DNA of 64,000 nt from positions 109,007-173,006 of the forward strand of contig JAFRPL010000032.1 of NCBI GenBank assembly GCA_017429165.1. The letters run 5' to 3'. This DNA is from Clostridia bacterium (GTDB lineage Bacteria > Bacillota > Clostridia > Oscillospirales > CAG-382). The notes below the pieces were generated by a model, which was not told where the DNA came from, made no database searches, and saw only the letters and a list, made by a program, of their open reading frames with translations. A program made the translations under genes and the position numbers. Within the stretch, counting starts at the first letter, position 1; every line of letters begins with the position of its first letter. This document shows positions 28,742 through 38,112 of the stretch, one piece after another.

Positions 28742-28770
28742 TTGACATACGCCGTTTTTTTTATTATAAT
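28742..28770 (+). promoter_or_regulatory. Consensus sigma-A promoter of the DUF4838 lipoprotein
   Basis: TTGACA (28742-28747) and TATAAT (28765-28770) are 17 bases apart, 31 bases ahead of the ATG. Confidence 0.88.
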
Positions 28771-28801
28771 CGGAATATCAACTTACAAAAGGTGGATTGT
28801 T

Positions 28802-30568
28802 ATGAAAAGAGCGATTTCCCTTCTTGCTCTGCTGCTCGCGCTCGTTATGGCGCTTCAGCTGGTTTCGTGCGGCGGAGCAAGCGAAGAAAGCGGCGCGGTG
28901 TCGGAAGAGCCGTCTGCCGAAGACAGCTCGGAGGAGGTTTCGGAAGTTATGAGAGATCCCGGTTTTGAAATGCTCAAGGACGGCGTGCTGCTCTGTGACA
29001 TCGTGATCGCTTCGGACGCGGCGTCTAAAGAGACCGCCGCGGCGAAGGATCTGCGCAAATATATAAAGAAAATGACCGGCACCGATCCCAAGATAGTGCG
29101 CGAAAGCAAAAAGACCGACGACGTAAAACACATCTACGTGGGCAAAACGCTCCGCTCAGAAGAGCTGGGCATTGAAAAGCCGACCGGTTACCCCGGCGTC
29201 GAGCGCGTGATAGTCGATCAACGCGAGGGCGATCTGTTCGTGCTCGGCAACGACGACGGCAACTACAACGGCACGCAGTTCGCGGTCAATATGCTGCTCG
29301 AGCATCTGGGCTGCGGCTGGTTCGGCGAAGGCGAGCTGTGGGAAGTCGTTCCCGAACTGAAGGATATCGATCTTACCGGCTTCAGCATAGACCACTCTCC
29401 TCGTTTCAATTCGCGCATCACCCGCGTTTACAGCGGCGATTGGCAGGTGGCGGAAAAGTGGTATCTGGGCGGGAACAAATCCCTTACCGGGCACTGGCTG
29501 TTCCAGATAGCGCCCGCTTCGATGTACTCGCAGCATCCGGAATGGTACGCGCTCACAAAAAAAGGAACGCGCGATCCCGCCGGGCTGGATTATTTCCAGT
29601 TCTGCTATTCCAACGACGAGTTTGCCGAATACGTGGCGCAGAAGCTGGACGATTATTTCGCTTCGCATTCCGACCTGATCTCTATGACTATAGCTTACAA
29701 CGACGGCTGGAACGAGCATTTCTGCGAATGCGACAAATGCAAGTCGCTGGGCAATCAGTCCGACGTGCTGGTCCACTTTGCGAACAAGGTGGCAAAGCAG
29801 ATATACGAAAAATATCCCGACCGCACGCTGCAGATATATTCCTACCATATGACTTATAAGCCGCCGATAAACAGCGTAAAGCTGGAACCGAACGTTGAGC
29901 TTATGCTCTGCCGCGAAACAAGTATGACCAAGCCGCTCGATATAGATTATTACAGAGCCGGCTACGACAGCATCACCCGCAACACCTATGACAAATCATG
30001 GCGTCAGAACGCCATGGAATGGATAGAAAAAACTCAGCCGCAGCACATTTCCGTTTGGGACTGGTACTGCATTGCGGCAGGCGATTCCAACTGGAAGACC
30101 ATACCGTGGGTACAGGGCAACGTCGCCACGCGCAACCAGGATCTGTGGGAGGAAATGGGCGTTGAATACATATTCTATGATCAAGGTCCCGCGGACGGAT
30201 ATCTGGAAGACGCGTCCTCGTTCGACCTGCGCTGGCCGCTGTGGTACGTGGCTTCGCGTTCGATGTGGGGCACCGACATGACAGGCGAGGAACTTCTGCA
30301 CGACGCGTGCGTCAAGCTTTTCGGCGCCGCGGCGGAACCGATGTTCAACTATTATAAAAAGCTTGCGGAAATAAGCGAAAACAGCGACGAATACAGTATG
30401 ACCTGGGTCCCAGCCAACGTGAGGAGATTCTACGTAAAATACAAAGACGAACTAATTGAGCTGACCGAGGCGATAAAAGAAGCGCGCCGCGACTGCACCA
30501 AAATCGAAAAAGAACGCATAAACAATCAGCTCGTCTACTGGGCGGAACTGCTCAATAAGATAAAATAA
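28802..30568 (+). CDS. DUF4838 domain lipoprotein, alpha-glucuronidase-like
   Basis: The 588-residue product has a signal peptide with lipobox VSC at residue 22, then a Ser/Glu-rich linker. A domain of the GH67 N-terminal (GlcA-N) type follows (VIASDAASKETAAAKDLRKYI at about 60-85, quoted only in part), ending in FAVNMLLEHLGCGWF, then a DUF4838 barrel with FCECDKCKSLGNQSD and SVWDWYC. It is probably a surface-bound glycan-acting protein. The ATG at 28802 is fixed by GGTGG and by the promoter just upstream. It is divergent from the DUF4838-related gene. Confidence 0.85.
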   Translation: MKRAISLLALLLALVMALQLVSCGGASEESGAVSEEPSAEDSSEEVSEVMRDPGFEMLKDGVLLCDIVIASDAASKETAAAKDLRKYIKKMTGTDPKIVRESKKTDDVKHIYVGKTLRSEELGIEKPTGYPGVERVIVDQREGDLFVLGNDDGNYNGTQFAVNMLLEHLGCGWFGEGELWEVVPELKDIDLTGFSIDHSPRFNSRITRVYSGDWQVAEKWYLGGNKSLTGHWLFQIAPASMYSQHPEWYALTKKGTRDPAGLDYFQFCYSNDEFAEYVAQKLDDYFASHSDLISMTIAYNDGWNEHFCECDKCKSLGNQSDVLVHFANKVAKQIYEKYPDRTLQIYSYHMTYKPPINSVKLEPNVELMLCRETSMTKPLDIDYYRAGYDSITRNTYDKSWRQNAMEWIEKTQPQHISVWDWYCIAAGDSNWKTIPWVQGNVATRNQDLWEEMGVEYIFYDQGPADGYLEDASSFDLRWPLWYVASRSMWGTDMTGEELLHDACVKLFGAAAEPMFNYYKKLAEISENSDEYSMTWVPANVRRFYVKYKDELIELTEAIKEARRDCTKIEKERINNQLVYWAELLNKIK

Positions 30569-30583
30569 CATAAAAATAAGAAG

Positions 30584-30612
30584 ACCGTCCGCGGAAAACC
30601 ACCGCGGACGGT
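30584..30612. terminator. Bidirectional intrinsic terminator
   Basis: An 11-bp GC-rich stem (30584-30594 with 30602-30612) is followed by TTTTGTTGTT; the minus side has a T-rich tail as well. It lies between the convergent DUF4838 lipoprotein and iorB genes. Confidence 0.87.
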
Positions 30613-30631
30613 TTTGTTGTTCAAGAAAGGT

Positions 30632-31201
30632 TCAGAGCGTATATCCGGCGTTAAAAGCAGCAAGGTTTATCTCGACCGTTTTGGGCGGCACCGTGGAGCG
30701 GATAGCGTTTTCCCACGCTTCGCGTTCCATGCCCAGATATTTCGCGGCAACGCCGAGCAGCACCACGTTCACGCTTTTTGCAGAGCCGGCTTTTTCGGCA
30801 AGCGAGAGCGCGTCCACGGTGTGAAGGCGCACACCGGTAGCACGGAGCTTTTCGGCTATGTCTTCGGGATACTGCGCCTGACCGGCGATGACCGGCATGG
30901 GGTTGATCTTTTGCGTATTGGAAATGAGCACGCCGTCTTTTTTGAGATACGGCAGCCAGCGCGCCGATTCGAGCAGTTCGAACGAAAGCACCATATCGGC
31001 TTCGCCCTTTTCTATCACGGTAGAAGCCACTTTGTCGCCGAAACGTACGTAAGTGACGACCGAGCCGCCGCGCTGCGACATCCCGTGGACCTCGCTGACT
31101 TTGAGGTCGTAGCCCTTGTTCATGAATACGACGCCCATAAGCTTGGAAGCGAGCAGCGTCCCCTGTCCGCCGACGCCGGCGATAAGAATGTTGTATGTCA
31201 T
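30632..31201 (-). CDS. iorB: Indolepyruvate ferredoxin oxidoreductase beta subunit
   Basis: The 189-residue protein opens with ILIAGVGGQGTLLAS, the gamma/beta-subunit motif of 2-oxoacid:ferredoxin oxidoreductases, and contains EVHGMSQRGGSV. With IorA it oxidises aryl-pyruvates, made by transamination of aromatic amino acids, to aryl-acetyl-CoA and reduces ferredoxin. The ATG at 31201 lies nine bases after GGGGAGG, inside the end of iorA, and is better placed than an ATG at 31210 that overlaps that site. Confidence 0.93.
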   Translation of the reverse strand: MTYNILIAGVGGQGTLLASKLMGVVFMNKGYDLKVSEVHGMSQRGGSVVTYVRFGDKVASTVIEKGEADMVLSFELLESARWLPYLKKDGVLISNTQKINPMPVIAGQAQYPEDIAEKLRATGVRLHTVDALSLAEKAGSAKSVNVVLLGVAAKYLGMEREAWENAIRSTVPPKTVEINLAAFNAGYTL

Positions 31202-31202
31202 A

Positions 31203-32930
31203 TCACTCATCCTCCCCGATAGCGCCGACGCGGCAGGCGAAAGCGCATATACCGCAGCCGATGCACTGGTTTTTATCTATGACCGCGCGTTTGTTTTCGA
31301 CCGATATCGCAGGGCAGCCGACCTTGAGACACGATCTGCACCCCACGCAGTTTTCCTTTATGACGAGCGGCTTTTTGCGTACCGCCGTCTTGAGCAGGGC
31401 GCACGGGCGGCGCGCGATGACGAGCGAGGGCTCTTCTTTTTGCAGCTCCTCGGCTATGACCTTGCGGGTGGTCTCGACGTCGTACGGATCGGTGACGCGC
31501 ACCGAAGAAAATCCGACGGCGCGCGCGAGCGCTTCGAGATCGACCGCGACGGTGGGATCGCCGTGGATGGTGAATCCGTTGGCGGGGTTGTTCTGATGCC
31601 CCGTCATGCCGGTGATGGAGTTATCGAGCACTATAACCGTGGAAAGGCCTTTGTTGTACGCGATATCTATGATACCGGTTATTCCGGAATGGATGAAAGT
31701 GGAATCGCCTATGACGGCGACCGAGCGCTTTGCCTGTTCGGCGCCGCGCGCAGTGTTGAATCCGTGCAGACCCGAAACGGAGCCGCCCATGCACAGGCAG
31801 GAATCCAGGCTGTCGAGCGGTTTCTGCGCGGCGAGCGTGTAGCAGCCTATATCGCCCGAAACGTAAACGTCGAGTCCTTTGAGCGCGTAGAACAGTCCGC
31901 GATGCGGGCAGCCCGGGCAGAGCACCGGCGGGCGCGCCGGGAACTGTTCGGGGAACGTGCGGTATTCGTTTTCCTCGTCAAGCACCGCTTTGCGGATGAT
32001 CGACTGCGAATATTCACCGCAGAACGAGAACAGCGCCTTGCCTTCGCATTTTATGCCGTGCTTGAGGCAGTGAGTTTCGATTATATCGTCGAGTTCTTCG
32101 CAGACTATGAGGCGTTCCACGCCTGCCGCAAACTGTTTTATAAGCTCCACCGGCAGCGGATTGACCATGCCGAGCTTGAGGTAGCTGGCCTTGTCGCCGA
32201 GCGCTTCGTAAGCATAATTGAACGTGGTGCCGGCAGCGATTATGCCGATCTTTCCGCCTTTTATTATGCGGTTGATCCCGCTCGTTTCGGCGTATTCCCT
32301 AAGCTGTGCGGTGCGCTGTTCCACAAATACGTGGCGCGCTTTTGCCATTGCGGGCATCATGACGTTTTTGCCCACGTTCTTGACGTACGGCTTTTCGGGC
32401 GCCGCGACGCGCTCGCCTGTTTCCACGGGTGAACGCGAATGCGATATGCGGGTGGAAAGCCGCAGCATCACGGGAGTATCGTATTTTTCGGAAATCTCGT
32501 AGGCGAGCATGGCGTATTCCTTGCATTCGGCGGAATCGCACGGTTCGAGCATTGGCACTTTGGACGCTATGGCGTGGTGGCGCGAATCCTGTTCGTTCTG
32601 CGAAGAATGCATTCCGGGGTCGTCGGCGACGCCTATTACCATTCCCGCGTTTACGCCTATGTAAGACGCGGTATAGACCGGATCCGCAGCAACGTTGAGC
32701 CCGACGTGCTTCATTCCGCAGAATGAACGCGCTCCTCCCAGAGCCGCGCCGAAAGCGACTTCGCAGGCGACTTTTTCGTTTGGCGCCCATTCGGAATACA
32801 CGTCCGGGTATTTTGAAATATATTCCGTTATTTCGGTGCTGGGAGTGCCGGGATACGACGATACGACACGCACGCCGCTTTCGTAAAGCCCTCTGGCCAC
32901 CGCCTGGTTGCCGAGCATTAGTTCTTTCAT
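31203..32930 (-). CDS. iorA: Indolepyruvate ferredoxin oxidoreductase alpha subunit
   Basis: The 575-residue protein has the IorA order: a pyruvate-binding N-terminal domain with SSYPGTPSTEI, a central domain, a thiamine diphosphate-binding domain (SGDIGCYTLAA, GDSTFIHSGI), and two 4Fe-4S clusters at the C-terminus (CVGCRSC and CIGCGICAFAC). It catalyses ferredoxin-dependent oxidative decarboxylation of indolepyruvate and similar acids in the cytoplasm. It is one base from iorB. The pair gives ATP by amino-acid fermentation, which agrees with the peptide importer in this window. Confidence 0.95.
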   Translation of the reverse strand: MKELMLGNQAVARGLYESGVRVVSSYPGTPSTEITEYISKYPDVYSEWAPNEKVACEVAFGAALGGARSFCGMKHVGLNVAADPVYTASYIGVNAGMVIGVADDPGMHSSQNEQDSRHHAIASKVPMLEPCDSAECKEYAMLAYEISEKYDTPVMLRLSTRISHSRSPVETGERVAAPEKPYVKNVGKNVMMPAMAKARHVFVEQRTAQLREYAETSGINRIIKGGKIGIIAAGTTFNYAYEALGDKASYLKLGMVNPLPVELIKQFAAGVERLIVCEELDDIIETHCLKHGIKCEGKALFSFCGEYSQSIIRKAVLDEENEYRTFPEQFPARPPVLCPGCPHRGLFYALKGLDVYVSGDIGCYTLAAQKPLDSLDSCLCMGGSVSGLHGFNTARGAEQAKRSVAVIGDSTFIHSGITGIIDIAYNKGLSTVIVLDNSITGMTGHQNNPANGFTIHGDPTVAVDLEALARAVGFSSVRVTDPYDVETTRKVIAEELQKEEPSLVIARRPCALLKTAVRKKPLVIKENCVGCRSCLKVGCPAISVENKRAVIDKNQCIGCGICAFACRVGAIGEDE

Positions 32931-33011
32931 TTCTGTTCCTTTCCGTTAAATGCGTGCACCTTTTGAATTATTATTCGCAAAAAGCGCGGCGCCGTGTATA
33001 ATTCCGTAAAT

Positions 33012-33040
33012 ATATTACTACTTTTCTTATTCGAATGCAA
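33012..33040 (-). promoter_or_regulatory. Probable promoter of iorAB
   Basis: On the minus strand TTGCAT (33035-33040) and TAATAT (33012-33017) are 17 bases apart, 82 bases ahead of the iorA start. The match is moderate. Confidence 0.45.
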
Positions 33041-33060
33041 TACCATTTTTGCAAAAAAAA

Positions 33061-33087
33061 GCCGCCTGCGCAGGCAGCAAAAGCGGC
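33061..33087 (-). terminator. Intrinsic terminator after the ArsB/NhaD gene
   Basis: On the minus strand a GC-rich hairpin (GCCTGC paired with GCAGGC, with outer GCCGC and GCGGC) is followed by eight T. It sits 20 bases after the stop of the transporter gene at 33107. Confidence 0.65.
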
Positions 33088-33106
33088 AAAATGAACATAA
33101 GGGGCG

Positions 33107-34468
33107 TCAGGAATAAAAGACCCAGATCAGAATATACCCCACTCCGACCGCGGCGAGCGTGAACGGAACGCCGAATTTCATAAAAGTCCCGGTCTTAACG
33201 GTATAGCCGTTCTTGCGCAGTATGCCGATACCGGTAATATTCGCCGAAGCGCCTATGGGCGTGAGGTTCCCTCCAAGCGTGGCGCCGCAGAGCAGACCGA
33301 AATAGAGCAGCTTGGGATCGATGACCGTTCCACCGGCGACGGAAAGCCGCTGCGCCAGCACCGCGATGACGGGAAGCATCGTGGCGGTGTAAGGGATGTT
33401 ATCTATAAACGCCGAAAGCATCACCGACACCCAAACGATGACGGTATAGACGAGGAACACCGAACCGCGACCGCCGCTGCCGCCGAGTTTTGCGATGGTG
33501 TCGCCTATGAGATCTATGACCCCGGCGCGTTCGATGCCGCCTATGACGACGAACAGCCCGGCCAGCAGCCCCAGCGTGTAATAGTCGATCTCTTTGAGCG
33601 ATTCTCTGACGACTGCGAAACCGCGCGTTTTTATGATCTCACGCAATAATCCGACCAGGAAGAAGACAATGCATATGAGACCGTTAGTGATCTCGGGTTT
33701 ATAGAACTGCCCTTCCGCGGCTGCGTCCTTATACGGTATGAACGACACGGCGATGAGCGCGATTATGGTCCCCGCAAGCAGGAAAGACGGGAATTTGTCT
33801 TCCACTTTGGTGCGCGCGCCGGCGCTGACCGGTCCTTTTTGTTTGCGGAACATAAAGTAGAGTATGGCCATTGCGGCGAGGGCGCCCGCCTGGACGATCC
33901 AGAACATCCCCGGTTTGCCGTCGCACACGAAGAAGTCGGCGAAATCCAATTCCGCGGCTTTTGCGAGCAGTATGGAAGTGGTGTCGCCCACCAGCGTGGC
34001 GGCGCCCTGAAGATTGGAAGACACCGCTATGCAGATGATGGCGGGGACGGGCGAGACGTCCATTTTGCGGCAGAGTTCCAGCGCAACGGGCGCGATCATC
34101 AACACCGTCGCGACGTTATCGATGAACGCCGAGATGAGCCCTGCAAAGACGGACAGCGCGAGGATGGTCATACATATGTTTTTGGTTTTGGAAATAATGA
34201 TATCCGACATCAGTTTGGGCATTCCCGAACGGATGAAAAGGAACACCGTCCCCATGGTGCCGGCGATCATCATAAGCACGTTCCAGTCGATCTCGGCAAG
34301 CGCGTCGCCGAACGAATAGGCGTAACCGTCGAAAAATCCGAACACGCCTATGAGCACGAACACCAGCGCGGATACCGCGGCGATATACGGGCGCGCTTTC
34401 TGGAATATCATCATGAGCGCGTATGTCACGCCGAATATTATGAGCGAAACGAGTGTGAATTCCTGCAT
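33107..34468 (-). CDS. ArsB/NhaD-type ion transporter
   Basis: The 453-residue membrane protein has about eleven hydrophobic segments and the repeated loop pairs of the ion transporter superfamily: AFIDNVATVLMIAPVAL in the first half and SAFIDNIPYTATMLPVIAV in the second, each followed by a Gly/Asn-rich loop (SSNLQGAATLVGD and GATLGGNLTPIGAS). The family moves arsenite, sodium/protons or carboxylates; the substrate cannot be told. No arsenic genes are nearby. It starts 22 bases after the methyltransferase gene with CCGGAGG, so the two share a transcript. Confidence 0.87.
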   Translation of the reverse strand: MQEFTLVSLIIFGVTYALMMIFQKARPYIAAVSALVFVLIGVFGFFDGYAYSFGDALAEIDWNVLMMIAGTMGTVFLFIRSGMPKLMSDIIISKTKNICMTILALSVFAGLISAFIDNVATVLMIAPVALELCRKMDVSPVPAIICIAVSSNLQGAATLVGDTTSILLAKAAELDFADFFVCDGKPGMFWIVQAGALAAMAILYFMFRKQKGPVSAGARTKVEDKFPSFLLAGTIIALIAVSFIPYKDAAAEGQFYKPEITNGLICIVFFLVGLLREIIKTRGFAVVRESLKEIDYYTLGLLAGLFVVIGGIERAGVIDLIGDTIAKLGGSGGRGSVFLVYTVIVWVSVMLSAFIDNIPYTATMLPVIAVLAQRLSVAGGTVIDPKLLYFGLLCGATLGGNLTPIGASANITGIGILRKNGYTVKTGTFMKFGVPFTLAAVGVGYILIWVFYS

Positions 34469-34490
34469 ATTCCGTAAAACCTCCGGCAGT

Positions 34491-35717
34491 TCATATCAAC
34501 TGGAACAGATAGAACTTGAGATAATTCGTCTCCGGGACGTTCCACAGCACGGGATGGTCGGGAGACTGGGCGCGGGCTTCGATCTGTTTGAGCGAAACGC
34601 CCGCTTCGGCGGCGGCGGAAGCCACCGCTTTTATAAACAGCTTTTCTTCCATAAAATGCGAACACGACGCCGTGGCGAGATATCCTCCGCGCGGAAGCAG
34701 TTTCATGGCGCGGAAATTGATCTCGCGGTATCCGTGCGACGCGGCGCCGACGGTGCGGCGGCTTTTGGTGAACGCGGGCGGATCGAGCACGATGAGATCG
34801 TATTCTTTCTTTTTGCTTTCGGCAAGAGCCGGCAGATAATCGAAAATATCGGCGCAGACGAAATCGATTTTGTTTTCAAAGCCGTTGAGTCTTGCGTTGC
34901 GGCGGGCGCATTCCAGCGCCGTTTCGGAAAGATCTGCCGCCGTGACGTGTTCGGCGCCGCCTTTTACGGCGTTGAGCGCGAACGAACCGGTGTGGGTAAA
35001 GCAATCGAGCACGCGTCTGCCTTCGCATATGCGCGAAAGCGCGAGCCGGTTGTATTTCTGGTCCAGGAAGAAACCGGTCTTCTGGCCGTTTTCGAAATCG
35101 ACTTCGTATTTTATACCGTTTTCGGTAATTAGCGCGACGGTGGAAGCAGGGTGCGGAACGGATCCGTACCAGCCCTTGTACTGCGGCAGCCCTTCGAGTT
35201 CGCGTATGGCGACGTCGTTGCGCTCGTAAACGCCTTCCACGGGATACCCCATCTGCGCGAGCAGCTCGCACAGCAGCGAATATATGAGCGGTTTGATCTG
35301 TTCCATACCGTATGAAAGCACCTGCGAAACGAGCACGTTTTCAAAGCGGTCCACCGTGAGACCCGGCATACCGTCGGCTTCGCCGAATATGAGGCGGCAG
35401 CACCGGAAATCGGTCCTGCCCATAACGGCGAGCCGGTAATCCAGCGCGTATTTCACGCGGCGACGCCAGAATTCCGCGCCGTAGGTTTCGTTGGCGTTGG
35501 AAGACAGCACCCGTATGCCGATCTTGCTCTTTTCGCTGAAGAAACCGGTCCCCAGATACGCGCCCTTTTGCGAAAAAACGTCGGCAAGCGCGCCGTTTTC
35601 GCATACGGCGGGCGTTTTGACGAACTCTTCGGCATACACCCATGGATGCCCCGCGCGAAGTGACAGCTCGGCTTTTTCGCTGACCGTGAACGCGGGGAAC
35701 GCGCGCTGTGTTTTCAT
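34491..35717 (-). CDS. RlmI-type 23S rRNA (cytosine-C5) methyltransferase family
   Basis: The 408-residue protein has an N-terminal PUA-like domain (RAGHPWVYAEE), a central domain with VSQVLSYGMEQ and QKTGFFLDQKYNR, and a SAM-binding domain with VLDCFTHTGSFALNAV, ADLSETALECARRN and LIVLDPPAFTKS. This layout is that of RlmI, which methylates 23S rRNA. The ATG at 35717 is chosen because the promoter -10 box lies at 35753-35758, so a longer frame starting at 35750 would have almost no leader. Confidence 0.9.
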   Translation of the reverse strand: MKTQRAFPAFTVSEKAELSLRAGHPWVYAEEFVKTPAVCENGALADVFSQKGAYLGTGFFSEKSKIGIRVLSSNANETYGAEFWRRRVKYALDYRLAVMGRTDFRCCRLIFGEADGMPGLTVDRFENVLVSQVLSYGMEQIKPLIYSLLCELLAQMGYPVEGVYERNDVAIRELEGLPQYKGWYGSVPHPASTVALITENGIKYEVDFENGQKTGFFLDQKYNRLALSRICEGRRVLDCFTHTGSFALNAVKGGAEHVTAADLSETALECARRNARLNGFENKIDFVCADIFDYLPALAESKKKEYDLIVLDPPAFTKSRRTVGAASHGYREINFRAMKLLPRGGYLATASCSHFMEEKLFIKAVASAAAEAGVSLKQIEARAQSPDHPVLWNVPETNYLKFYLFQLI

Positions 35718-35752
35718 ATGCAAACCGCTCCTTCCCGGAATTTTCGACAATT

Positions 35753-35781
35753 ATTATATCCTTTTATTCAAATGGTGTCAA
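35753..35781 (-). promoter_or_regulatory. Consensus sigma-A promoter of the methyltransferase gene
   Basis: On the minus strand TTGACA (35776-35781) and TATAAT (35753-35758) are 17 bases apart. It faces away from the plus-strand promoter, whose -35 box is only 13 bases away. Confidence 0.87.
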
Positions 35782-35794
35782 TACCTTTTTCCAC

Positions 35795-35823
35795 TTGACA
35801 TTTTTATGCGGCTATAATATAAT
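35795..35823 (+). promoter_or_regulatory. Consensus sigma-A promoter of the DUF4434 run
   Basis: TTGACA (35795-35800) and TATAAT (35818-35823) are 17 bases apart; a second TATAAT at 35813 is too close to be used with the same -35 box. Confidence 0.85.
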
Positions 35824-35875
35824 ATCGGCATGAAAGGAAGCGCGATCGGAGCGATCGCCGCACGGAACGATCATT

Positions 35876-37531
35876 ATGAAAAAAACTGTGTCTTTACTCA
35901 TCATCGCCGCGTTGACGGCCGCCCTGCTTTGCGCCTGCACAGCGTCGCCCGCGGACTCGCCGGACGGTGAACAGACCGGCGCCGAAAGCGAGATCTCAGC
36001 CGACAGCGCGCCCGAAGATATATCATCCGCTCCGTCGGCTCCGGCGGACGAAAGCGGACCCGCGGACGAAAGCGAGCCGTCAGCGGTCGAAAAAGACTGG
36101 CCCGTGCTCAGCGGCACGTTCATACAGCCGTATCTGCTCGAATCTTTTTCCGACAAAAAAATGCAGAAGCACTGCGACTATCTGCTGGAAGCCGGTATCG
36201 ACACCATAATCCTCCAATGGTCGCTCGCCGACAAGGACGGCGCAGTCACCGGCGCGTTTTATCCCTGCGGATTAGGCGATAACGGAAAGATATATTCCTC
36301 GGTCGCGGACCGTCTGCTCAAGACCTGCGAAGCAAAAGGGATGAAAGTCGTAATGGGACTCAACAATCCCGACACGTGGTTTTCCAAGGTGCTTGAAGAC
36401 GTTGAATGGTACGAGCGCGAAGCCGATCTGGGCGTGCGCGCAGCGCGCGAGATATACGCGCTTTACAAGGAAAAATACCCTAACGCGCTTTACGCGTGGT
36501 ATTTTACGCCCGAGTATTACAGCGGCATGGGCAAAAACGACCGCGCCGCCGATTTTCTGAACCTATACATAGATCCGCTCAACGAGCTCGACCCTACGAT
36601 GCCCGTGTATTTTTCGCCGTTTTTGAAGAGCAGCGTCACTCCCGCCGAGACCGAACGGCAGTGGACCGAGATATTCTCGCTCACGCATTTCAGGCCGGGC
36701 GACGTGTTCATGCCGCAGGATTCGGTGGGCGCGGGCGGAATACAGCTTTCGGAACTGGATACGTATTTCGCCGCACTCAAACGCGCGGTCGACACCTGCC
36801 CGGACCTTGTGTTCATGGCAAACAACGAATGCTTCACCGGCAGCTACAAAGCCGCGTCTTTCGACCGCGTGGCGAAACAGATAATAATAAGCGGCAAATA
36901 CGTAAGCGGCAACGTCACGTTCGCGTATTCGCATTACGTTTCGCCCGACGTGGTCGGCAATTCCGTGCTGCACGGAGAATACGTGCGCTACTTTGAAACG
37001 GGCGAATACGACGAGCCCGAAACGGAGCCGCGTTTATCGTACGACGGCCCCAAAACGATGGTCTCGCTGGGTAAGCCCTACACCGGAGCGGTGAGCTCGC
37101 GCGGGGACGGCTGGGACGACGACGGCGTCAAGCTAACCGACGGCGACATACCCGGCTGCAGCGGCAACACACACGCGTATTTCGGCGCGAGCTGCAAGGG
37201 CGCAGAGATAATCATAGATCTGGGCGAAGCGACCGAAAACATTTCGGAATTCGCACTTTACACCTGTTTCGGAAGCTGGGGCATCAACAGTCCCGACAGC
37301 GTGACCTACTACGTTTCGGAAGACGGCGAGACCTGGACACCTGCGGGCGACACGGTATATTCGTATACGCTCGAATTCGCCGAAAAGACGGACGAATGGT
37401 CGCTTTACGATTTTAAGCTCGTTTCTTCCGCCCCGTTACGCGGCAGATACGTAAAGGCTTCTGTTGACTGCAACGGCTGGCTCTGGATAAGCGAGTTTGC
37501 GGTCTACACCTACGACGCCGAGGAAAGCTGA
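35876..37531 (+). CDS. DUF4434 lipoprotein with discoidin-like domain
   Basis: The 551-residue product has a signal peptide with lipobox LCAC (about residues 18-21), an Asp/Glu/Ser/Pro-rich linker (22-75) and a DUF4434 TIM barrel (about 80-380: SGTFIQPYLLE, TIILQWSL, AWYFTPEYY, MANNECF). A C-terminal discoidin-like domain (about 390-545) shows VSLGKPYTG, KLTDG, IIIDLGEATENI, YYVSEDGETW and GRYVKA. The barrel is probably a glycosidase-like domain; the last domain resembles that in the dockerin protein at 248-2251. The gene begins a plus-strand run through 40788. Confidence 0.87.
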   Translation: MKKTVSLLIIAALTAALLCACTASPADSPDGEQTGAESEISADSAPEDISSAPSAPADESGPADESEPSAVEKDWPVLSGTFIQPYLLESFSDKKMQKHCDYLLEAGIDTIILQWSLADKDGAVTGAFYPCGLGDNGKIYSSVADRLLKTCEAKGMKVVMGLNNPDTWFSKVLEDVEWYEREADLGVRAAREIYALYKEKYPNALYAWYFTPEYYSGMGKNDRAADFLNLYIDPLNELDPTMPVYFSPFLKSSVTPAETERQWTEIFSLTHFRPGDVFMPQDSVGAGGIQLSELDTYFAALKRAVDTCPDLVFMANNECFTGSYKAASFDRVAKQIIISGKYVSGNVTFAYSHYVSPDVVGNSVLHGEYVRYFETGEYDEPETEPRLSYDGPKTMVSLGKPYTGAVSSRGDGWDDDGVKLTDGDIPGCSGNTHAYFGASCKGAEIIIDLGEATENISEFALYTCFGSWGINSPDSVTYYVSEDGETWTPAGDTVYSYTLEFAEKTDEWSLYDFKLVSSAPLRGRYVKASVDCNGWLWISEFAVYTYDAEES

Positions 37532-37536
37532 ACGAA

Positions 37537-38109
37537 ATGACCGGCTTTGAACTTGAGATACTGAGATCGATACAGTCGATCAAATGCGGCTTTCTGGACG
37601 CGGTGATGCCGGCGATTTCTTCGCTGTGCAACTGGGGCGCGCTGTGGATAGCCGCGGCGATAGTGCTTTTGTGTTTTAAAAAGACGCGCAGATGGGGCGT
37701 GACTCTGGCGGTCGCGCTGATCTTGTGCGGGCTTCTGAACAATATCATACTCAAAAACCTCATTGCGCGCGAGCGGCCTTTCGTCGTGGATCCCACGATA
37801 AAGCTCATAATAGAGACTCCGCGCGAATACTCGTTCCCGTCGGGGCACACGCTCACGAGTTTCGCCGCCGCGACCGTGTTTATGTATTACGACCGCAAAC
37901 GCCTGGGGATCGCCGCGCTCGTGATCGCGTTCCTGATAGCGTTTTCGCGGCTTTACCTGCAGGTGCACTTCCCTACGGACGTGCTGGGCGGCGCGGCGCT
38001 GGGCGTCGCGTTCGCTTTTGCGGCGATAGGTATAACCGAAAAGCTCATACCCGGGATCCGGCTGCGCAGAGCAAAACGCGGCGGGGAGCAAAACGAAAAG
38101 GAGAACTGA
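37537..38109 (+). CDS. PAP2-family membrane phosphatase
   Basis: The 190-residue membrane protein has the three PAP2 motifs: KNLIARERPF (motif 1), YSFPSGHT (motif 2) and SRLYLQVHFPTDVLGG (motif 3), with hydrophobic segments around them and a basic C-terminal tail. It should remove phosphate from a lipid phosphate such as undecaprenyl diphosphate or phosphatidate on the outer membrane face. It starts five bases after the DUF4434 gene. Confidence 0.92.
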   Translation: MTGFELEILRSIQSIKCGFLDAVMPAISSLCNWGALWIAAAIVLLCFKKTRRWGVTLAVALILCGLLNNIILKNLIARERPFVVDPTIKLIIETPREYSFPSGHTLTSFAAATVFMYYDRKRLGIAALVIAFLIAFSRLYLQVHFPTDVLGGAALGVAFAFAAIGITEKLIPGIRLRRAKRGGEQNEKEN

Positions 38110-38112
38110 AAA

